Source: Labyrinthula sp. Ha
Taxonomy: Eukaryota; Sar; Bigyra; Labyrinthulida; Labyrinthulaceae
Assembly: GCA_015227615.1 (NCBI GenBank)
Contig: JAALGZ010000064.1
Location: 62,001-126,000, forward strand
Reading direction: 5' to 3'
DNA length: 64,000 nt
Below, in pieces: positions 21,420 to 34,494 of the stretch. The position numbers and the translations under genes were made by a program. The notes beneath the pieces were generated by a model. The model made no database searches. It was given only the letters and a program-made list of their open reading frames with translations, and was not told the origin of the DNA. Within the stretch, counting starts at the first letter, position 1; every line of letters starts with the position of its first letter.

Positions 21420-22010
21420 TGGTCATGCAAAGATATCCAAATATTGCTTCCCAGGCAATAAAGTCTCAGCTAATTCATAAATTTCTACCAACTTCTGGCT
21501 CTGTGTTAAATGTCTCGACAAAATAACATCTTTGGCTCCTCCTAGTAACAGCTCAGGGTGATTTCCTTTGGTTGCTAGAATAAATTTCTCTTTAACATGC
21601 CCTGGAATATGCCTATTACCAACTGCTAATTTATCATACTTCGTTGTCTTAACCCAAATAATGAGATCCTAAAATTTGAATCCCTGCTGCAGCAGCCATT
21701 GCTTCAATAAATCTAGTTCCGTGTTTACAGTCCATAGAAGATTCACTCCATACTTTATCAGCTTTCCAATATGTATCGACAATATATCTCTATCAGAAAG
21801 GGTAGAATAAAAAACGTTTGCACCGGAGTAGGGGAATCAGAGAAGTAGCTCCAAGGAGGATCGATATGTAAAAGATCAAAAGTTCCAAAAGAATTGAGTA
21901 GTAAGTTCATTGCAGAAGGTTCAGTCAAATTCAGTTTGATTTGAATACTTTGAGGAGGATCTATAGTGAGGTCAATTAAATTAATATTTGCAAACAAACC
22001 AGAATCTGTA
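21420..22010 (-). other. MT-A70-type methyltransferase region of the 21-28 kb fossil
   Basis: The reverse strand reads FDLLHIDPPWSYF near 21.83-21.87 kb, the catalytic DPPW signature of MT-A70 enzymes. Further on it reads KFILATKGNHPELLLGGAK near 21.5-21.6 kb and LVEIYELAETLLPGKQYLDI near 21.43-21.5 kb, the family's later strands and helix. It occupies the place after chromodomain and Myb/SANT-like segment, just before the 3' LTR. MT-A70 proteins transfer a methyl group from S-adenosylmethionine to N6 of adenine in RNA or DNA. Part of a broken element. Confidence 0.8.
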
Positions 22011-25000
22011 GACAGAATAAAATGATTTGAACCTCATCCTGAAAGCATAAATTGTTCACCGTTCAAATTCAAGATATCGTAATCAGCAGAGACAGACAAC
22101 AATAGTAGGTTATTTGTATAAAAATCCTTTAAAACTTCAACGATTTCATATTCGTGTTTTTGAGTTAACTTGAAGAGCTTTGATTTAATCTTTCGTTCAT
22201 TTATCAGCGATACCATTTCCTTCTTCATTTTTTTTCACTTGTGGAATATTTAAAACAGACACAATGTCCCCTTGGTTACAGTAATTGTTAAAGGTGGAGT
22301 AATCCAGATAGTTACCGATAATATGTAGCCTCCTAAAGAATGGTATAAAAACTTTATGACGTTCCATCGTAGATAGTCTAAATCTCCACTGATTTAAGCA
22401 TCGACGCAGAATGGTCTCTCGAGGTCGCATGTTTTGTTCGCAAATATAAAATGCTTTGAAAGTATCTCTGTTTTTCTTCCGACTTTGTAAACGTCTAAGT
22501 AAATTCCACGACACTCCGAAACTGGCTGCTTGAACAGTAACTTCTGAAGTTGGTTGTACATTTGTTGAGGATTTTTTGTCAGGTAACAAATTCAACTGTC
22601 TAATCTTCTTGTAGTTTCCAAAGCCATACTTTATAGCCGCGAACCGCAATATTGTTTTTTCCTCAGGAAACCAACCAGGTGTAGTTGTAGGTACAGCTTG
22701 TCCCGAAATGCGATATTACAAACTTTTCTGTCAGGCTTGGCATTTATGTTGTTCCACATCCTTTTCGATATCTTTCTGTGTACTCTACGGTAGTAGGTCA
22801 AGAAGTCTTTTTTAAGCTCCACAAGTCTTCACACATTGTTCTCCAGGGTTTCCAAATCAGTTCCTTGTAATCTAGCCACTTTGTAAGTACAATAATCTCG
22901 TTCTTACCCGTGACGGAGAGTTTCGAGAAATACTCAACTTCAAGAAGGTTTTGATTAGAAAGCAAGAAATCAATAATTTTTTGAGTAGGTTTGAAAGTGT
23001 CGTCTTTTTACGGCAATAGGCTGGAAGCGTGAACGATTTGACGTTTGCCTAAAAGGTCTTCAATTTGATATACATTTTAGCCGATTATTTTGATAATGTG
23101 ATAGGGTCCGACAAATAACGGGAGATAATTGACTTGAGATGCTTTTGTCCCTGACTTCGACAACAGAATCCAGTCGCCGACGCTATACTGAATAACCGGG
23201 CCTTTTAGCTTGTCATTGTATCGCTTGTTCCTTCTCAATCTGAGTTCTAAAGTGGTGTCATAGGCCAACTGCAATCTTTCCTACATCGGCTTTGTAACCT
23301 CGCAAATATTTGCTTCTATAGACCTCTTCTTCCTCGTTGTAAGGTTGAATGAAAAGGATGCGTCTAAACCTGAGATATTTTTCAAAAGTGTGTTCGTAGT
23401 AGTAGCTGGCGCATTTATTAACAATTGATTAGGAGTATATCCAGCTTTGCTTCTTGACAGGTAATGGCTCAGCAAATCCATGATAGTGCCAACCAACTTA
23501 TATACCTCTGTATTATTAAAGCATAATAGGGATCAGAGTGTCCTTATCATCCTAACAATCTTTGCGTTCGTGACTTCTACTACTCCGTTTTCTATGAGCT
23601 GAATTTGATGCAGAAATATCTTTTAAAGTGGTAAACCTCAGAGAGTGTTTGCAAAAGTTGTTCCGCAAAATAGGAAGCATTATCAGTGACTAGGGTGAAG
23701 TTCCTTTTAAACTGGGAGTTTTCAAGGAATTAAATAAGGGTCAAGGCCAGGTTTGATGTATCTTCTTTTTCAGCGACCTTCATAAATACCTTACGAGTAG
23801 CGCTGTCGACCATAACTACTATTTCACATTTGCTATTTATTGATAAAAAGTCAGCATGTATGATTTCCCGTGGTGTATTTGATATTATAGTTAAGTGTTG
23901 AGGTCTTCAAATAAGCTGGGGCTTATTGTTTGAACAATGTAAACATTCAGTTCTAAAGTTCTGTGTTACCGTTTTGAGGTTATATTCCTTAAGGATGTTA
24001 AAGGTGAATGAGTTCTTTAATAAATCTTCTTCATGCCTGGTTGAAACATGATTTTGCACGATGTGGTTTGTTATAATTAATCTGCACATAAAATCATCAT
24101 CCCACGGTATCCATATCTTTGAATTCTTAACGACCAAATCCTTAACTTTTTCCTCGAGATGCTTGCGTTGTAGGTCCATAAACTTAGAATCCGAAGGCTT
24201 CTTGAAGTTATTCCTATACCAAGGCGATAGGAATGCAATTCGGTTCTCATCATAGACCTTCTTGGTCTTGTTGAGGTCTTCTAGGTCCACTTCAACATTC
24301 AGAATGGAGATATCGTTAACAAACATGACAAGACCTGTCTGATAGTCGTCAATTTTCACAACTTATTCCGCATATCTGTTTCCCCATCGGGACAAAATGT
24401 CAGCTGCAATGTTTTCTTCCCCCGGGATGTGTCTTACCACCATGTCGACCTGTTGAAACTGTTAGCTTCACTTCGATATCTTTCCAACCTGTAACTGCTT
24501 GTGGCTTGCATCCAGAGTTAGCACATACTGCAGGTTTTTGTGGTCGGTAAATACCGTTATTGTTGATACCTGACCAAGTAAAAGCCACGGTATCCTTTTA
24601 AACAAAAACCAGACGGGGTAAAGTTCCTTTGAAGATATACGACAATTCAGCTTTCCTTTCTGAAATTTACCGCTAAAAAAATACAGGTGAGTAAACTTGA
24701 TTCCCGATTAAAGTGTTGTTGTCAATGAGTCCCGGGTTACAGTTTTAGCAGTATGTGACCATCAGGCCCCAATACAGGTCGAACGAATCCGTAAATAAAC
24801 ACAGTGGTTATCCAGTGTCGTAGTTAAGCAGTTTACCTTTTGAAGTTTCGCTTAAAATATGTCCAAGAATTGCTTCCACTTCATAATAGTTTCCTCTTTC
24901 TATTCAATCTTTACGTTCTCGTTCTTCAACTGAGCTTTAAGCTTCTTTAAATCAACTAACTTTGCAAAATAATCTCTATACTCGGTAAGATGCTCAACTG

Positions 25001-26653
25001 CAAAAGATAACCAATTTACCAAACGAAGCGCTTGTGGCAGTTGGTGTCTATAATATGGTTTCTTAACATTCATTATTTTATCAAAGTACTTTGAGCTAAA
25101 ATTCCATCCTTCCTGGCTAATATTCCTACCGCACCATCCAACCTCTTTATGCAAAGGGAAGCATTTGTCGATGTTAAGTCTAAGATTCAATACAACGAAT
25201 CGATCCAAGAATTCAGCCAAGTTTTCCAAGTAATTTTAAAGGTCGATGAGTAGATCACTTTATCATCTATCCAACAAATGGAACCCTCTTTTTCTTTCAT
25301 AAACCTGCTTCCTAAAACTTCAGTTTGCATTCGCTCTTGAAAAAACATAGGTGTATTTATCCAGTCCATAGGGCTTCCAACCATCTCATATGCGCTAATT
25401 GGGGTTATTATCGTAAAGTTATGCATATAATCCTCGTGAAATGGCATGTAGTCAAAGCCAATCTAAATATCAAACGCTCCATAATAGGAAAAATCCATAG
25501 GCACAAAAACTTATTGCTCTAAATTTGTCATTGTAAGCGGAGTTTTTATCGAAACTTTATTTAACGGCTTCATGTTGGTGACCATTATATATTTCTTTGA
25601 GCCTTTCTTCGGAACTAAAAACGTCTGCCATCCACTTTTTGGGCTCCGGCTTCTCCGGATAAGGTTTCGTTTCTTTATACTTTCAAGTTTCGATCTTAAA
25701 AATCCAAGCATCGTTTGTTCATATTTCACGAAGAGTCGACATGAAACACAGCATTGGGTATTACATGGCAGAATATAGGTTTTAGCTTGGACATTCTAGC
25801 AGAAAATTCTTTGTCACCAAATGCCTTATACTTATTCAAGAGAACACCGCGAAGTGAGAAGATTTTATCATCCTTAAACTCTTTCATCAAACTGTCCAAT
25901 TTTTCTCTATCTTGCTCTTAATGCGTTGCTCCTCGTCGGCGTCGTCGCGTTCCGAGCTCTCGCCGTATTCCACCTCCTCTACCTCAAACTCGTCTGGTTC
26001 TTTATCTGTCTTGAAAGCAACAAGTTTTTCATATGTAAAGTGACGCTGCTGCAAATCCTTTTCATCGTATACAAGCTTAAGAACTATTAAATCCAGGTTG
26101 AGTTATGAACATTTGTGGTCGAGATTCTATGAATAAATAGGATCTGAAGCACAAACCCTTTGGTTTTGTTGCTGATCATTGAGATGTTGGAGAATATTCG
26201 GCTCAGTTGGAGGACTTGTTTGGATATCTTGTACATTTTGTTGACCAGAAGGAGTTTGGCGCACTTGATTTATGTACGTATTCTGGTTGCTATTATTCAT
26301 AGGTTGCCCAGGATAAACTGCAGATGCATAAAGGGCTTGACCCGGAGTTGCTTTGAGACTATACAAATCTTCAAAACCAATAAAAATCCATTGCTATTGA
26401 GGTGAGTCAACCAACGCGATCTTTGGTCTGGGCAACTCATTTTCCTTTCCATCGCTATACTTAACTTTAAGGCGGATAAGGCCCGTGTGAGTAACTCGTA
26501 TCTTCTCATCGTTCGGCAATACAACGTATCTCTCCTTCCTCATCGGGTAAACAGTGTGGCAAAGTTGCGAGTGCTGTTGAAAACCTCCAACTGTGTAAGT
26601 AGCACCACTGTCAAGACAACTTTTAACCATCTGTCAGGACCCCATAGGCACAA

Positions 26654-26679
26654 ATATATATATATATATATATATATAT
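26654..26679. repeat. AT dinucleotide microsatellite
   Basis: Thirteen AT units inside the Gypsy fossil, between its gag and protease parts. Confidence 0.9.
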
Positions 26680-27841
26680 CTGCGCCTTCTCTTGATTCAG
26701 AACTTGACCATTTATACCTTCAAATCTTCTTATAATTACATCTTGTGCCATGTTTGGATCACGCTGCGGGGGTTGATATCCCTGAATATTTCCTTGAGGC
26801 ACCTGTTGGAGATGTTCATTGAATCTGGGAGCCGTGTTGTTATTCGCGACAAAGCTTCTTGTGTTTCTTGGCGTAGCAAATCCTTGGGGAGGTTCCAATT
26901 GCTCTGCGCCCTTAAGAATATAGGTGGGAGTCCATTCGCTTTCCTCATCTCATTAACATGACAATCCCTCTGAAAATGATCAGGTTTAGAACATATTCTA
27001 CAGCTTTTGTCGTAAGTTGGTGCAGCCAATATGTATTGTGGAGTTTGTTGATACATTGCGCTCTGCCGGTATTGAAAACCTTGGTGAGCTTGTGATTGAG
27101 GTAGTTATTGATGGTTCGCATTGATATTCATGTAATTCGTATTTGCATTCAAAGGTGTATAAGCTTGGTTCGTCTGTTTATATCTTATTGTTGCTGGCTG
27201 TGTAAAGTATTGTTGTGGAGGTAAGTAGGTTGTTTCTTGAAGTGCAGGTTGCTGGACTTTTATAACCTCTTCCATCTTCACATCATCCTCGTGTTCATTC
27301 ATCGCCCCCTGTTTCAACTTCAACAGCTGCTCCAAGAACTCAAGTCTAGGTTTCTTATTCTCTTCCGTTTTCTACAAGTGCTCATACTGGTCTTTGTCCA
27401 ATAGTTTTCTTTGAACTGATTGAACCACTTTATGAAGTTGGTTGTATTCACCCGTATTAATTTCAAAGCGCGCTGGCAGCTTTGATAAGGCTATCTTGAA
27501 AACCTGTTTTTCTATTCTCTTATCTTTCATCTCCTTTAATGTTACCAATCTCTTTATACTGTTTATGAAGTGTTTGACTTGAAATCTATAAGGTTTATCT
27601 TCCGGCCACTTTAACTTATTTCTTAAAATGCGAATGTTCATTTCGCGTTTTTCGTCGTCGTATTCCGCTACTGTTTGCTCCAGAACCTCTTTTATAGACT
27701 TGTTCGTCTTAGCGTCGTAAACATCATTCAACTCCCTTATGATCTTCCCGTCTATAAAGTGCTGGATTGCGAAGTTTTTGGACTGGTGAACGTAGGAATG
27801 AGCGAAGCTTATGACATCTTCTGCTGTAAACGACTTAAGAA

Positions 27842-27856
27842 GGGGGGGGGGGGGGG
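27842..27856. repeat. G15 homopolymer
   Basis: Fifteen consecutive G residues in the gag part of the Gypsy fossil; unusual in such AT-rich DNA and a likely site of length variation or sequencing error. Confidence 0.9.
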
Positions 27857-28410
27857 TGGCGCACTCTGGATGAAAAAGGTGTTCATTTGAAGCTCTGTTG
27901 TTGGTGTTGGGATACTCGAACTGCATTTTTTGTTGCATGTGTTTGTCCCTTGAGACTCTTTTCCGTCTTCGTACTCTGACATTTCGGTATTTCGTCTATT
28001 CCATTCTCTAATGACGTGGTGCCATGTAAAATCAAGTTTTTTATAAGACTATGCTTTCTTCTTGGTTTTTCTCTACTCAAAGATCAGTTGATATCATATT
28101 CTCTGTTAATTGTTCTGAGAGGTGTGTCTGCAAAGCCCCTTGAATATCTGGGAGAGTTCGAATGTACAGTTTCAAGATTCGATTCAGCTGCTTTGGGAGT
28201 AACAGTTAAAAGTTCTTCTCGAAAAAGGAGAAAAGGTTTAGTGTCTTTCAAAAAAACGGGTTTGCTTAAAGTTTCAGAAACTTTTCGCGGACGCAAATAT
28301 AATAAAATTTCTTTGGTAGGCTGATCTACCATGTGCTTTCCATTCTTCGATAACTTAAACTTCGGTATCTTGTGAGATGTGAATACAGAATCTTTCTCTT
28401 GTTCGAACAA

Positions 28411-28532
28411 TGAACATATCCCATAAATAATCTGTATAGGTAACTTGCGAAGTGAAATGTGCTCTTTTGTAAAGTATGTGTTAGGTTGTTACCGTATATG
28501 TATATTAAGAACTAACAACGGATGAACCATCA
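28411..28532 (-). repeat. 5' LTR of the 21-28 kb Gypsy element
   Basis: About 122 bases, TG...CA termini, paired with 21214-21338. The inner flank on the element strand reads TTGTTCGAACAAGAG and contains the tRNA T-loop-like string GTTCGAAC, so it may be the primer-binding region; this is uncertain. Confidence 0.82.
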
Positions 28533-28559
28533 AGGGCCATCTCAAAATTAATTGTCTTA

Positions 28560-31180
28560 ATACGTGTTATTGCACCATTTTCAGCAAGAAAGGGAATCCA
28601 AGATATCGTTGCAGATTCGATGAACAGAATAGAAATGATAACTGTAATAATAGAGAAGATAAATTGTTTGCAAATACGTTGGTTAGAATATTCTAAGTTG
28701 ATTTTATTTCTCTGAAAACCAACAAAATAATGCAGTTAAAAAAACTTTTGTTTTTAGACCCAGGAGCCAGTAAAAATGTTTATTGGACTCTTTATTTAAA
28801 ATTCCTGACAAAAGTAGATGACTTTAGTGAAAAGAAAAAAGTTAGAGTAGCTGATGGAAATGTTTATACGTCTACTGAGAAGTCTGTACTTAAAGCAAAA
28901 CTGGATAATGATATCGATATAACTTTAAATGACATATATATATTAAAGGAATGGAAAGTATTTCTTAATCTTATTGGCTGTTTAAAAAAAATATATACCT
29001 AATTAACTACGAAGGTCAATGCGGTTGCAATATTGAAGATTGTAGTTGTATTGTATTCAGCTAAAAGAAGTGATAGTAACCTATTTTTGTTAACATACAT
29101 ACAGAAAAAGAATAAAGAAGATATGTATACATAGGATATTAATGTTCATAATTTAAAACTTGCAGGAGTTACACAGAATATAACAGAGAAACTGAAATAT
29201 TTGCACAATTTTTTTGGACATCCTGAAAGGGAACCTTTTAAATCAACGCTAAATTATTAAAATTATAAATTCAGTTGAAATTATGTCGAGGATTTAAATT
29301 GCATGGCTTATGAATTAAATACGACGAAGAAAAGTATAATAAAACGAAAAAATGCGAGTTATTTTAATGAAAAAAGCGGAGAATTCTTGTATTAGAATCA
29401 GTAAAAACTTTGACTCAAAGCAGAGCAAGAAATATTTGATTCATTCCAACAACAGATATTAATATTAAACACAGATTTTGTAGAATAAAAGAGGTAAAAA
29501 CACTCGTATTGGAATGCAAGAAGCTGTATTTTAACTTTCAAATTTGTCCGAAATTGTATTTTGATTAATTGAAGTGATGACGTGGAATGGCGTAAATGTA
29601 ACACAAAGGAAAATATGATAAATTAATGGAAGCTAACGGTAAGGGTGAAAAATACATAAGAAGAATACATAATAGGAGATAAAAAGAGTTGAAAAAATAC
29701 AGTAAAGAAAAGTAACTCTAGATTAGGAGTCAGTTTAGTTTGTTCGTTAACCTTTAAGCAGACACTATTTAGCAATAAACTATATAGAAAAAGAGTTAGT
29801 GTCGCCTTTTTCCTGAAGAATTTAAGCGAGAAATTACGCATAAAAATTAAACTAAGAAGAAAAATTTAAAAGCAGAATATACTTAAAATAAAAGCAGAAA
29901 CCTTTAAAGCACTCTATAATTTATAGTTTGTTATCGAAAAATAGAACTATTATATTATAATTACTGATTTTTTGTATGGCTCCAGCTGAAAATCAACACC
30001 AAGATAAACCGTATATCTTCAGATGAAGACAGAAAATTATATAATGCGGAGTTAATTACCTATTATGAAGAAGCTGATATTCATTATTCAGTTTCTACTC
30101 CTGGAGAAGCTGAATACAATTGACTGGGAAAACAATGTAATCAACATATTTTGAAGGAAACTAGATTGAGGTTAAATAGAAACATGCTAATTACTTCGCC
30201 GTATTGAGTTTTTGCAGCATATTATGTATCTTGCTTAACTAACAGAGTTAATGAATGAAACAAATCGACTCTAGATTTTGAAAAGATACCTAGAAAAGAA
30301 CCAGAAGGCAAAAACAATGTGTATTTGGAATAGAATAAATTTATTTAAAGAACTTTAAAAACATAGTCGAAGAAAGAGGAGATGTTGGATTATACTTTGG
30401 CTACAACTATGTTACTGGGGAAGCTTTGATTTTAGCAAAAATAAAAAGAGAACTCATCAAGACAAGAAATTTTAAGGCTTCAAAAGCAAGTAAAGAGCAC
30501 TCTGAGAATAAAAAATCTACTTTTATTACCAACAAACCATTCGTTAAGGAAAACTAAATTGCTGTCACACCTGATGTTGGTAATATTGCAGAGAATAATA
30601 ATACAGTTAAAGAAAAGGTACAAGAAATTAATAATGAAACAGGAAAAAAGTACTGTACTTCCATAAAAACAGTTTATTAGAGGATCACAGATAATAGGAA
30701 GTGAACTTAAAAGATTAACTTATGCTAATGTTACTACAAATGAAACGATGTATTTTTTGAAGAACTGGACTTCTTTTTTAGCAATCTAATCTGATGGAAT
30801 TTGTAGGTGTAGCTATTAAGAAAGAAAATACTTAAAAAAAATATTTCTGGTCAAGAATAAACCTTCCACAATAAAATGGCTAAAAGCATATGACAAAGAA
30901 CTCAATAAATTTATTAAGATTAGCCAAATGAAAGTAGTTTCAGAAACCAAAGTTAATAGTGATTATATTTTCCGATAGTTCGTTATGAAGTAATCAGAAT
31001 CTTTTTATTTACTATTTCAAGCAAGAACATGAAGTGGATGCAAATTGACATCGGAAATGCATTCTGAAATACAAAACTCGACAAAGAATACTATTACAAA
31101 CTTCGACTGAAACTTTATCCAATACATCGTAACATCGTTTGGAAGTTTTTCCAGGCAGTCTATTATTTGAAGGAAACACT
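28560..31180 (+). mobile_element. Decayed Copia-type element fragment
   Basis: Forward-strand protein traces in Copia order: protease (LFLDPGASKNVY with a following VRVADGNVYTSTEKS, and NDIYIL) at 28.73-29.0 kb, a GAG-pre-integrase trace (LHNFFGHPE) near 29.2 kb, integrase traces (YYEEADIHYSVSTP) near 30.05-30.35 kb, and reverse transcriptase traces (WLKAYDKELNKFIK near 30.9 kb; MQIDIGNAF and later IVWKFFQAVYYLKE near 31.03-31.17 kb). No LTR could be paired. It has dozens of breaks, so it is old. It ends where the duplicated Gypsy block begins. Confidence 0.65.
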
Positions 31181-31184
31181 TTTG

Positions 31185-34100
31185 TATTAGCGGATTTAGT
31201 CAATGCATTGAAAAATTAAGAAGTCGAGGACGTGAACCGGCAACAAGCGGCGATACGCTTAGCCTCGGCTCACTTACTCCTTCAGATAGTACAGGGAGTC
31301 CTGGATGATGATGAAGAGACATTGAGGATCCAATTATAGAAACTATAAGAAAACAGATTCTCCATCGCAAAAGGAAACTATGACGGATGAAAGCAGAGAA
31401 AAAATAAAAGAATTAGAATAATGTGGGAGGGTAAGGGATATATCGAAAAACGGGGTTGTGCAAAAAAGGCTCAAGTTACCACAAGAGAAGATAATTAGAC
31501 TCAAAATATGTAATTTTTTCTAGGAAATACACCCGCCATTGACTTGAGAAATCATGGAACTGAAAAAAAAAAACTCCAGTTTAGAACTACCGAGTAATAT
31601 AACTTAGCAAACGCTGGTCGACAATTTGTATAGAATATACCTGTACAGTGTTAGAGAACAGATGCTGAGAAAAACGGAGCATCAAGTCTCTAAATCAGCA
31701 AAGAACCGGAAGGAATTTGTAAGAGCCAGTTTCCCCTACATTAGCCATTAGGGGTACATCCTAGTTATAACGGGCGAAGCTACCAGGAAACTTTCCTTGA
31801 TCTATGCATATTAGGTACTGCAACAGCAGTGGTTATAGTATTATTTGAATTGCACGCGTGGATTGGGTAAAGGGATATATTTCAAATAATCACTGACAGG
31901 GGAGGTTATTTATGCAATGAACTTAAAGATCAATTATCTAGGTGGCTTAGATTTAGTCATGCCTACAATATAAGTTACACGCCATGAATATACGGATTTA
32001 ACCAGGTGAGTAACGTGTCTATATTGCTAGTGATGTTGATCATTTGCAGTTAACCAATTCTAAAAAGCACAGAATGGTCTCAGCTGTTCTCACACAATAT
32101 GGCGACGATAAAAACGACAACTAACAGAAAGAATGAAAGGACCTTTACGAACTATTTATTCTTAGGACGATAGGAACTAAATGAGAAAAAACCGTTGCCA
32201 TTGAACTGAAAAAGTGGCAATCAGAGCTATGAAAAAAGATTGGGGAACTACAATGAGGCCATTGGGAAACATAGAAAGATAAGAAGAAGCTGTAGGCAGA
32301 CTAGGAGTGATGATCTACAACTGAGATTTAAACAGGAGGTGTAGCATTATGTGAAGACCCCAGGAATTAGGGCTAACGTAGCACATAATAGATGCCATAG
32401 AACGAAGGTCCTACCATTCCATCGGGGGGAATGGATTATTGTCAGTTTGGCAGGAACGCAGAAGGGAAGGCAAGAAAATTAATGTAAAATGAAAAAGCCC
32501 TTACATGGTTACAGAGAAAATCTCAAATATTTTTTACAAAGTAGAGAGCTTAATCTAAAAAGTCAAGTTTGTCCATGCGAGAAAACTCATGTGATATGAA
32601 CGAAAAACCTATGAACCAAGTGCAAAGATATCAGAACACTTTAAGAGAGATGAAAGAATCTTATATGTCATAAAACTTACGAAGTTAAAACTAAGAGACT
32701 CTGCATACTTCTTAGAAGTGTAGTGGCTTAGGATGGGGAAGAAGAATGCAACAATGGAGATAATCAAAATTATGGCTGAGGAGGTATAGGATATGGTGGT
32801 GAATTTTCTCGGGGGTAAGAAAGTAGGAAGCAAAGAAAGTAGACACCGATAACGAGCCTTGAAAGTATTAGATAAGAAGATTAGAGAGAGTATTTACTTA
32901 GGATCAGAAGACATAAACTGCTGCAAGGAGGAGAATGATCAATCAAGAGAGTCCGCAGACAGCAAAGGATGGCTCAAGATAGAAAAAACATAACTTTATG
33001 CAATGTGAAATGATGCACTGGATTGAGAATGACGCGGTAATACATAGGAGCAAGCACTTACCGGGGAAACCACATAACAGAGGTATTCACAGATGCAGAA
33101 CATCATCGAAAAATAGTCCTTGGATGAATATTCTAGAGTTCAACCTAGCGACAAAGAAATCGTGTTGCAAAATAGACGGAAGTATGGCACGAAGAGATAT
33201 TTTCAAATTTCCCGAATAATTTCCAAGACAGAAATTTTGCGAAAAGATTATTCGATCTGTGGAAGCATAAGTTAAAGGTTGCATTAAAGCCCTTCTTCAG
33301 AAAAGGATTCGATACAATGGAACCAAGAAGAGAGAAACTTGCTTTCCTGAAGAATAACACGAAAGAAGTAATTATAGAAAGTGTATGGCTAAGAATAGGG
33401 AGTGAAAGTCAGGAATTGATTAGAGAATCGGATAGCATGTGCAAGGAAAGCGATGATCAGACAAGAAAGGAAGAATGTGAGGAGAAGAAGTTTGTAGAGG
33501 TTTAGAGTGCAAGAAATCTGTGTGAAGGAACGCACCAGATAACCTTAGGAGGGAAGCAGTGGACGATTGAGACGGATAATAGATTGAATAAGACTTGAGG
33601 CATGGATGGAAGAGTCAAGTATGAATTCCCATGGATACCTGCAAACAGCTTGCGGATAAGCATGGATGTTGCTGAGGTTGAAATACTGCTTTAAGATTTT
33701 CTTAGATGGAACCGCAGTAGATGTGTTATTCCTGCATCCCCGGTGGAGCATATCAGCATTGGATCCGATTAGAGGAGCAGCTTTAGATTATAGAACATTG
33801 AAGGTTGATCAAGTGCCATGGACCATGCTGTTCGAGTTGCTTCCAAATGGATTTAGCTTTTTCGGGCTAGTAAATGCAGTAGAGGTCAGAGCACAAAGAA
33901 TTATTCGATATGCAGTCTTAAATCTCATGAAAGCCGTTTCTTATATAAAAGATAGCATTGAGGAAGAGCTGTCACCATCGATATGTTATTTAGTGATGCG
34001 GGGGAAAGAAACTTCTTTGGTTGATAAGAAAGAAAAATCTTCGAAAAACCAGATTAGACAAAACAGTGGAGTTGATTTGATCTTGGAATCACATCGAGAA

Positions 34101-34450
34101 AGAAACAAAAGAGTACAGCACTTGCATGAGGTAAATATTGCCGAAGTTTCAAAGAATGTAATCAAAATTCAAATATTTGAAAGTTGTGGAATCTACTAGA
34201 AGATTGGATTACCATTACAACAGAGCTACCATAAATAATTTCGATAGTTGTATTTGAGGATAAGAATTTTATTCAGAGGGAAGATCAAATATATAAAGGT
34301 TAATGGTAGTTTAATATATGTACTAGACTACCTTTGGATAGTATTGTAATATAGAGTTAGAAGGCTTTGGTTAGAATATAAGAATTTTAGATACAGATTT
34401 TCAGCTATATAAACTAAGTGAAACAAGAGATAGAAGAAAAGATTAGATAA
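31185..34450 (+). mobile_element. Decayed chromodomain Gypsy fragment, copy 1 of the duplicated block
   Basis: From the end of an RNase H region (FVLADLV) through integrase (IITDRGGYLCNELKDQL near 31.88-31.95 kb), chromodomain-like and Myb/SANT-like traces to an MT-A70-like region at about 33.6-34.2 kb, which aligns by eye with the last part of the young Gypsy element (matching GLVNA, SYIK, LVMRGK and the C-terminal helix). The gag and most of RT are absent here. The fragment has dozens of breaks. It is the duplicate of about 54.06-57.33 kb, where more of the RNase H side survives. Confidence 0.75.
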
Positions 34451-34494
34451 ATACCAAAGAAAAGAACTCTTCAATAATAGTTGATAATTTATTT

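Larger units (their letters stand above)
21214..28532 (-). mobile_element. Broken Gypsy (Metaviridae) element with chromodomain and MT-A70 module
   Basis: A 7.3-kb LTR element on the reverse strand, bounded by short direct repeats and a 4-bp target duplication AGGG (21210-21213 and 28533-28536). Parts from its 5' end: gag-like region about 27.3-28.4 kb, CCHC knuckle (CRICSKPDHFQRDC) near 27.0 kb, protease (CLDSGA) near 26.6 kb, reverse transcriptase about 25.1-25.8 kb (WIDD), RNase H about 24.4-24.8 kb, integrase about 23.5-24.36 kb with an HHCC finger, GPY/F-like segment near 23.1-23.25 kb, chromodomain-like segment near 22.85-22.95 kb, Myb/SANT-like segment near 22.55-22.67 kb and MT-A70 methyltransferase about 21.42-22.0 kb. 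A purine-rich tract (GAAAAAAAGGAA) touches the 3' LTR. Broken in many places (ten or more); moderately old. Confidence 0.88.

Noticed and set aside
28401-28410. tRNA gene suggested by GTTCGAAC
   Set aside because: No surrounding cloverleaf; the string lies at the inner edge of an LTR.
34201-34494. LTR of the duplicated Gypsy fossil
   Set aside because: The stretch is in the right place, but no partner LTR was found in the window, so its limits cannot be set.
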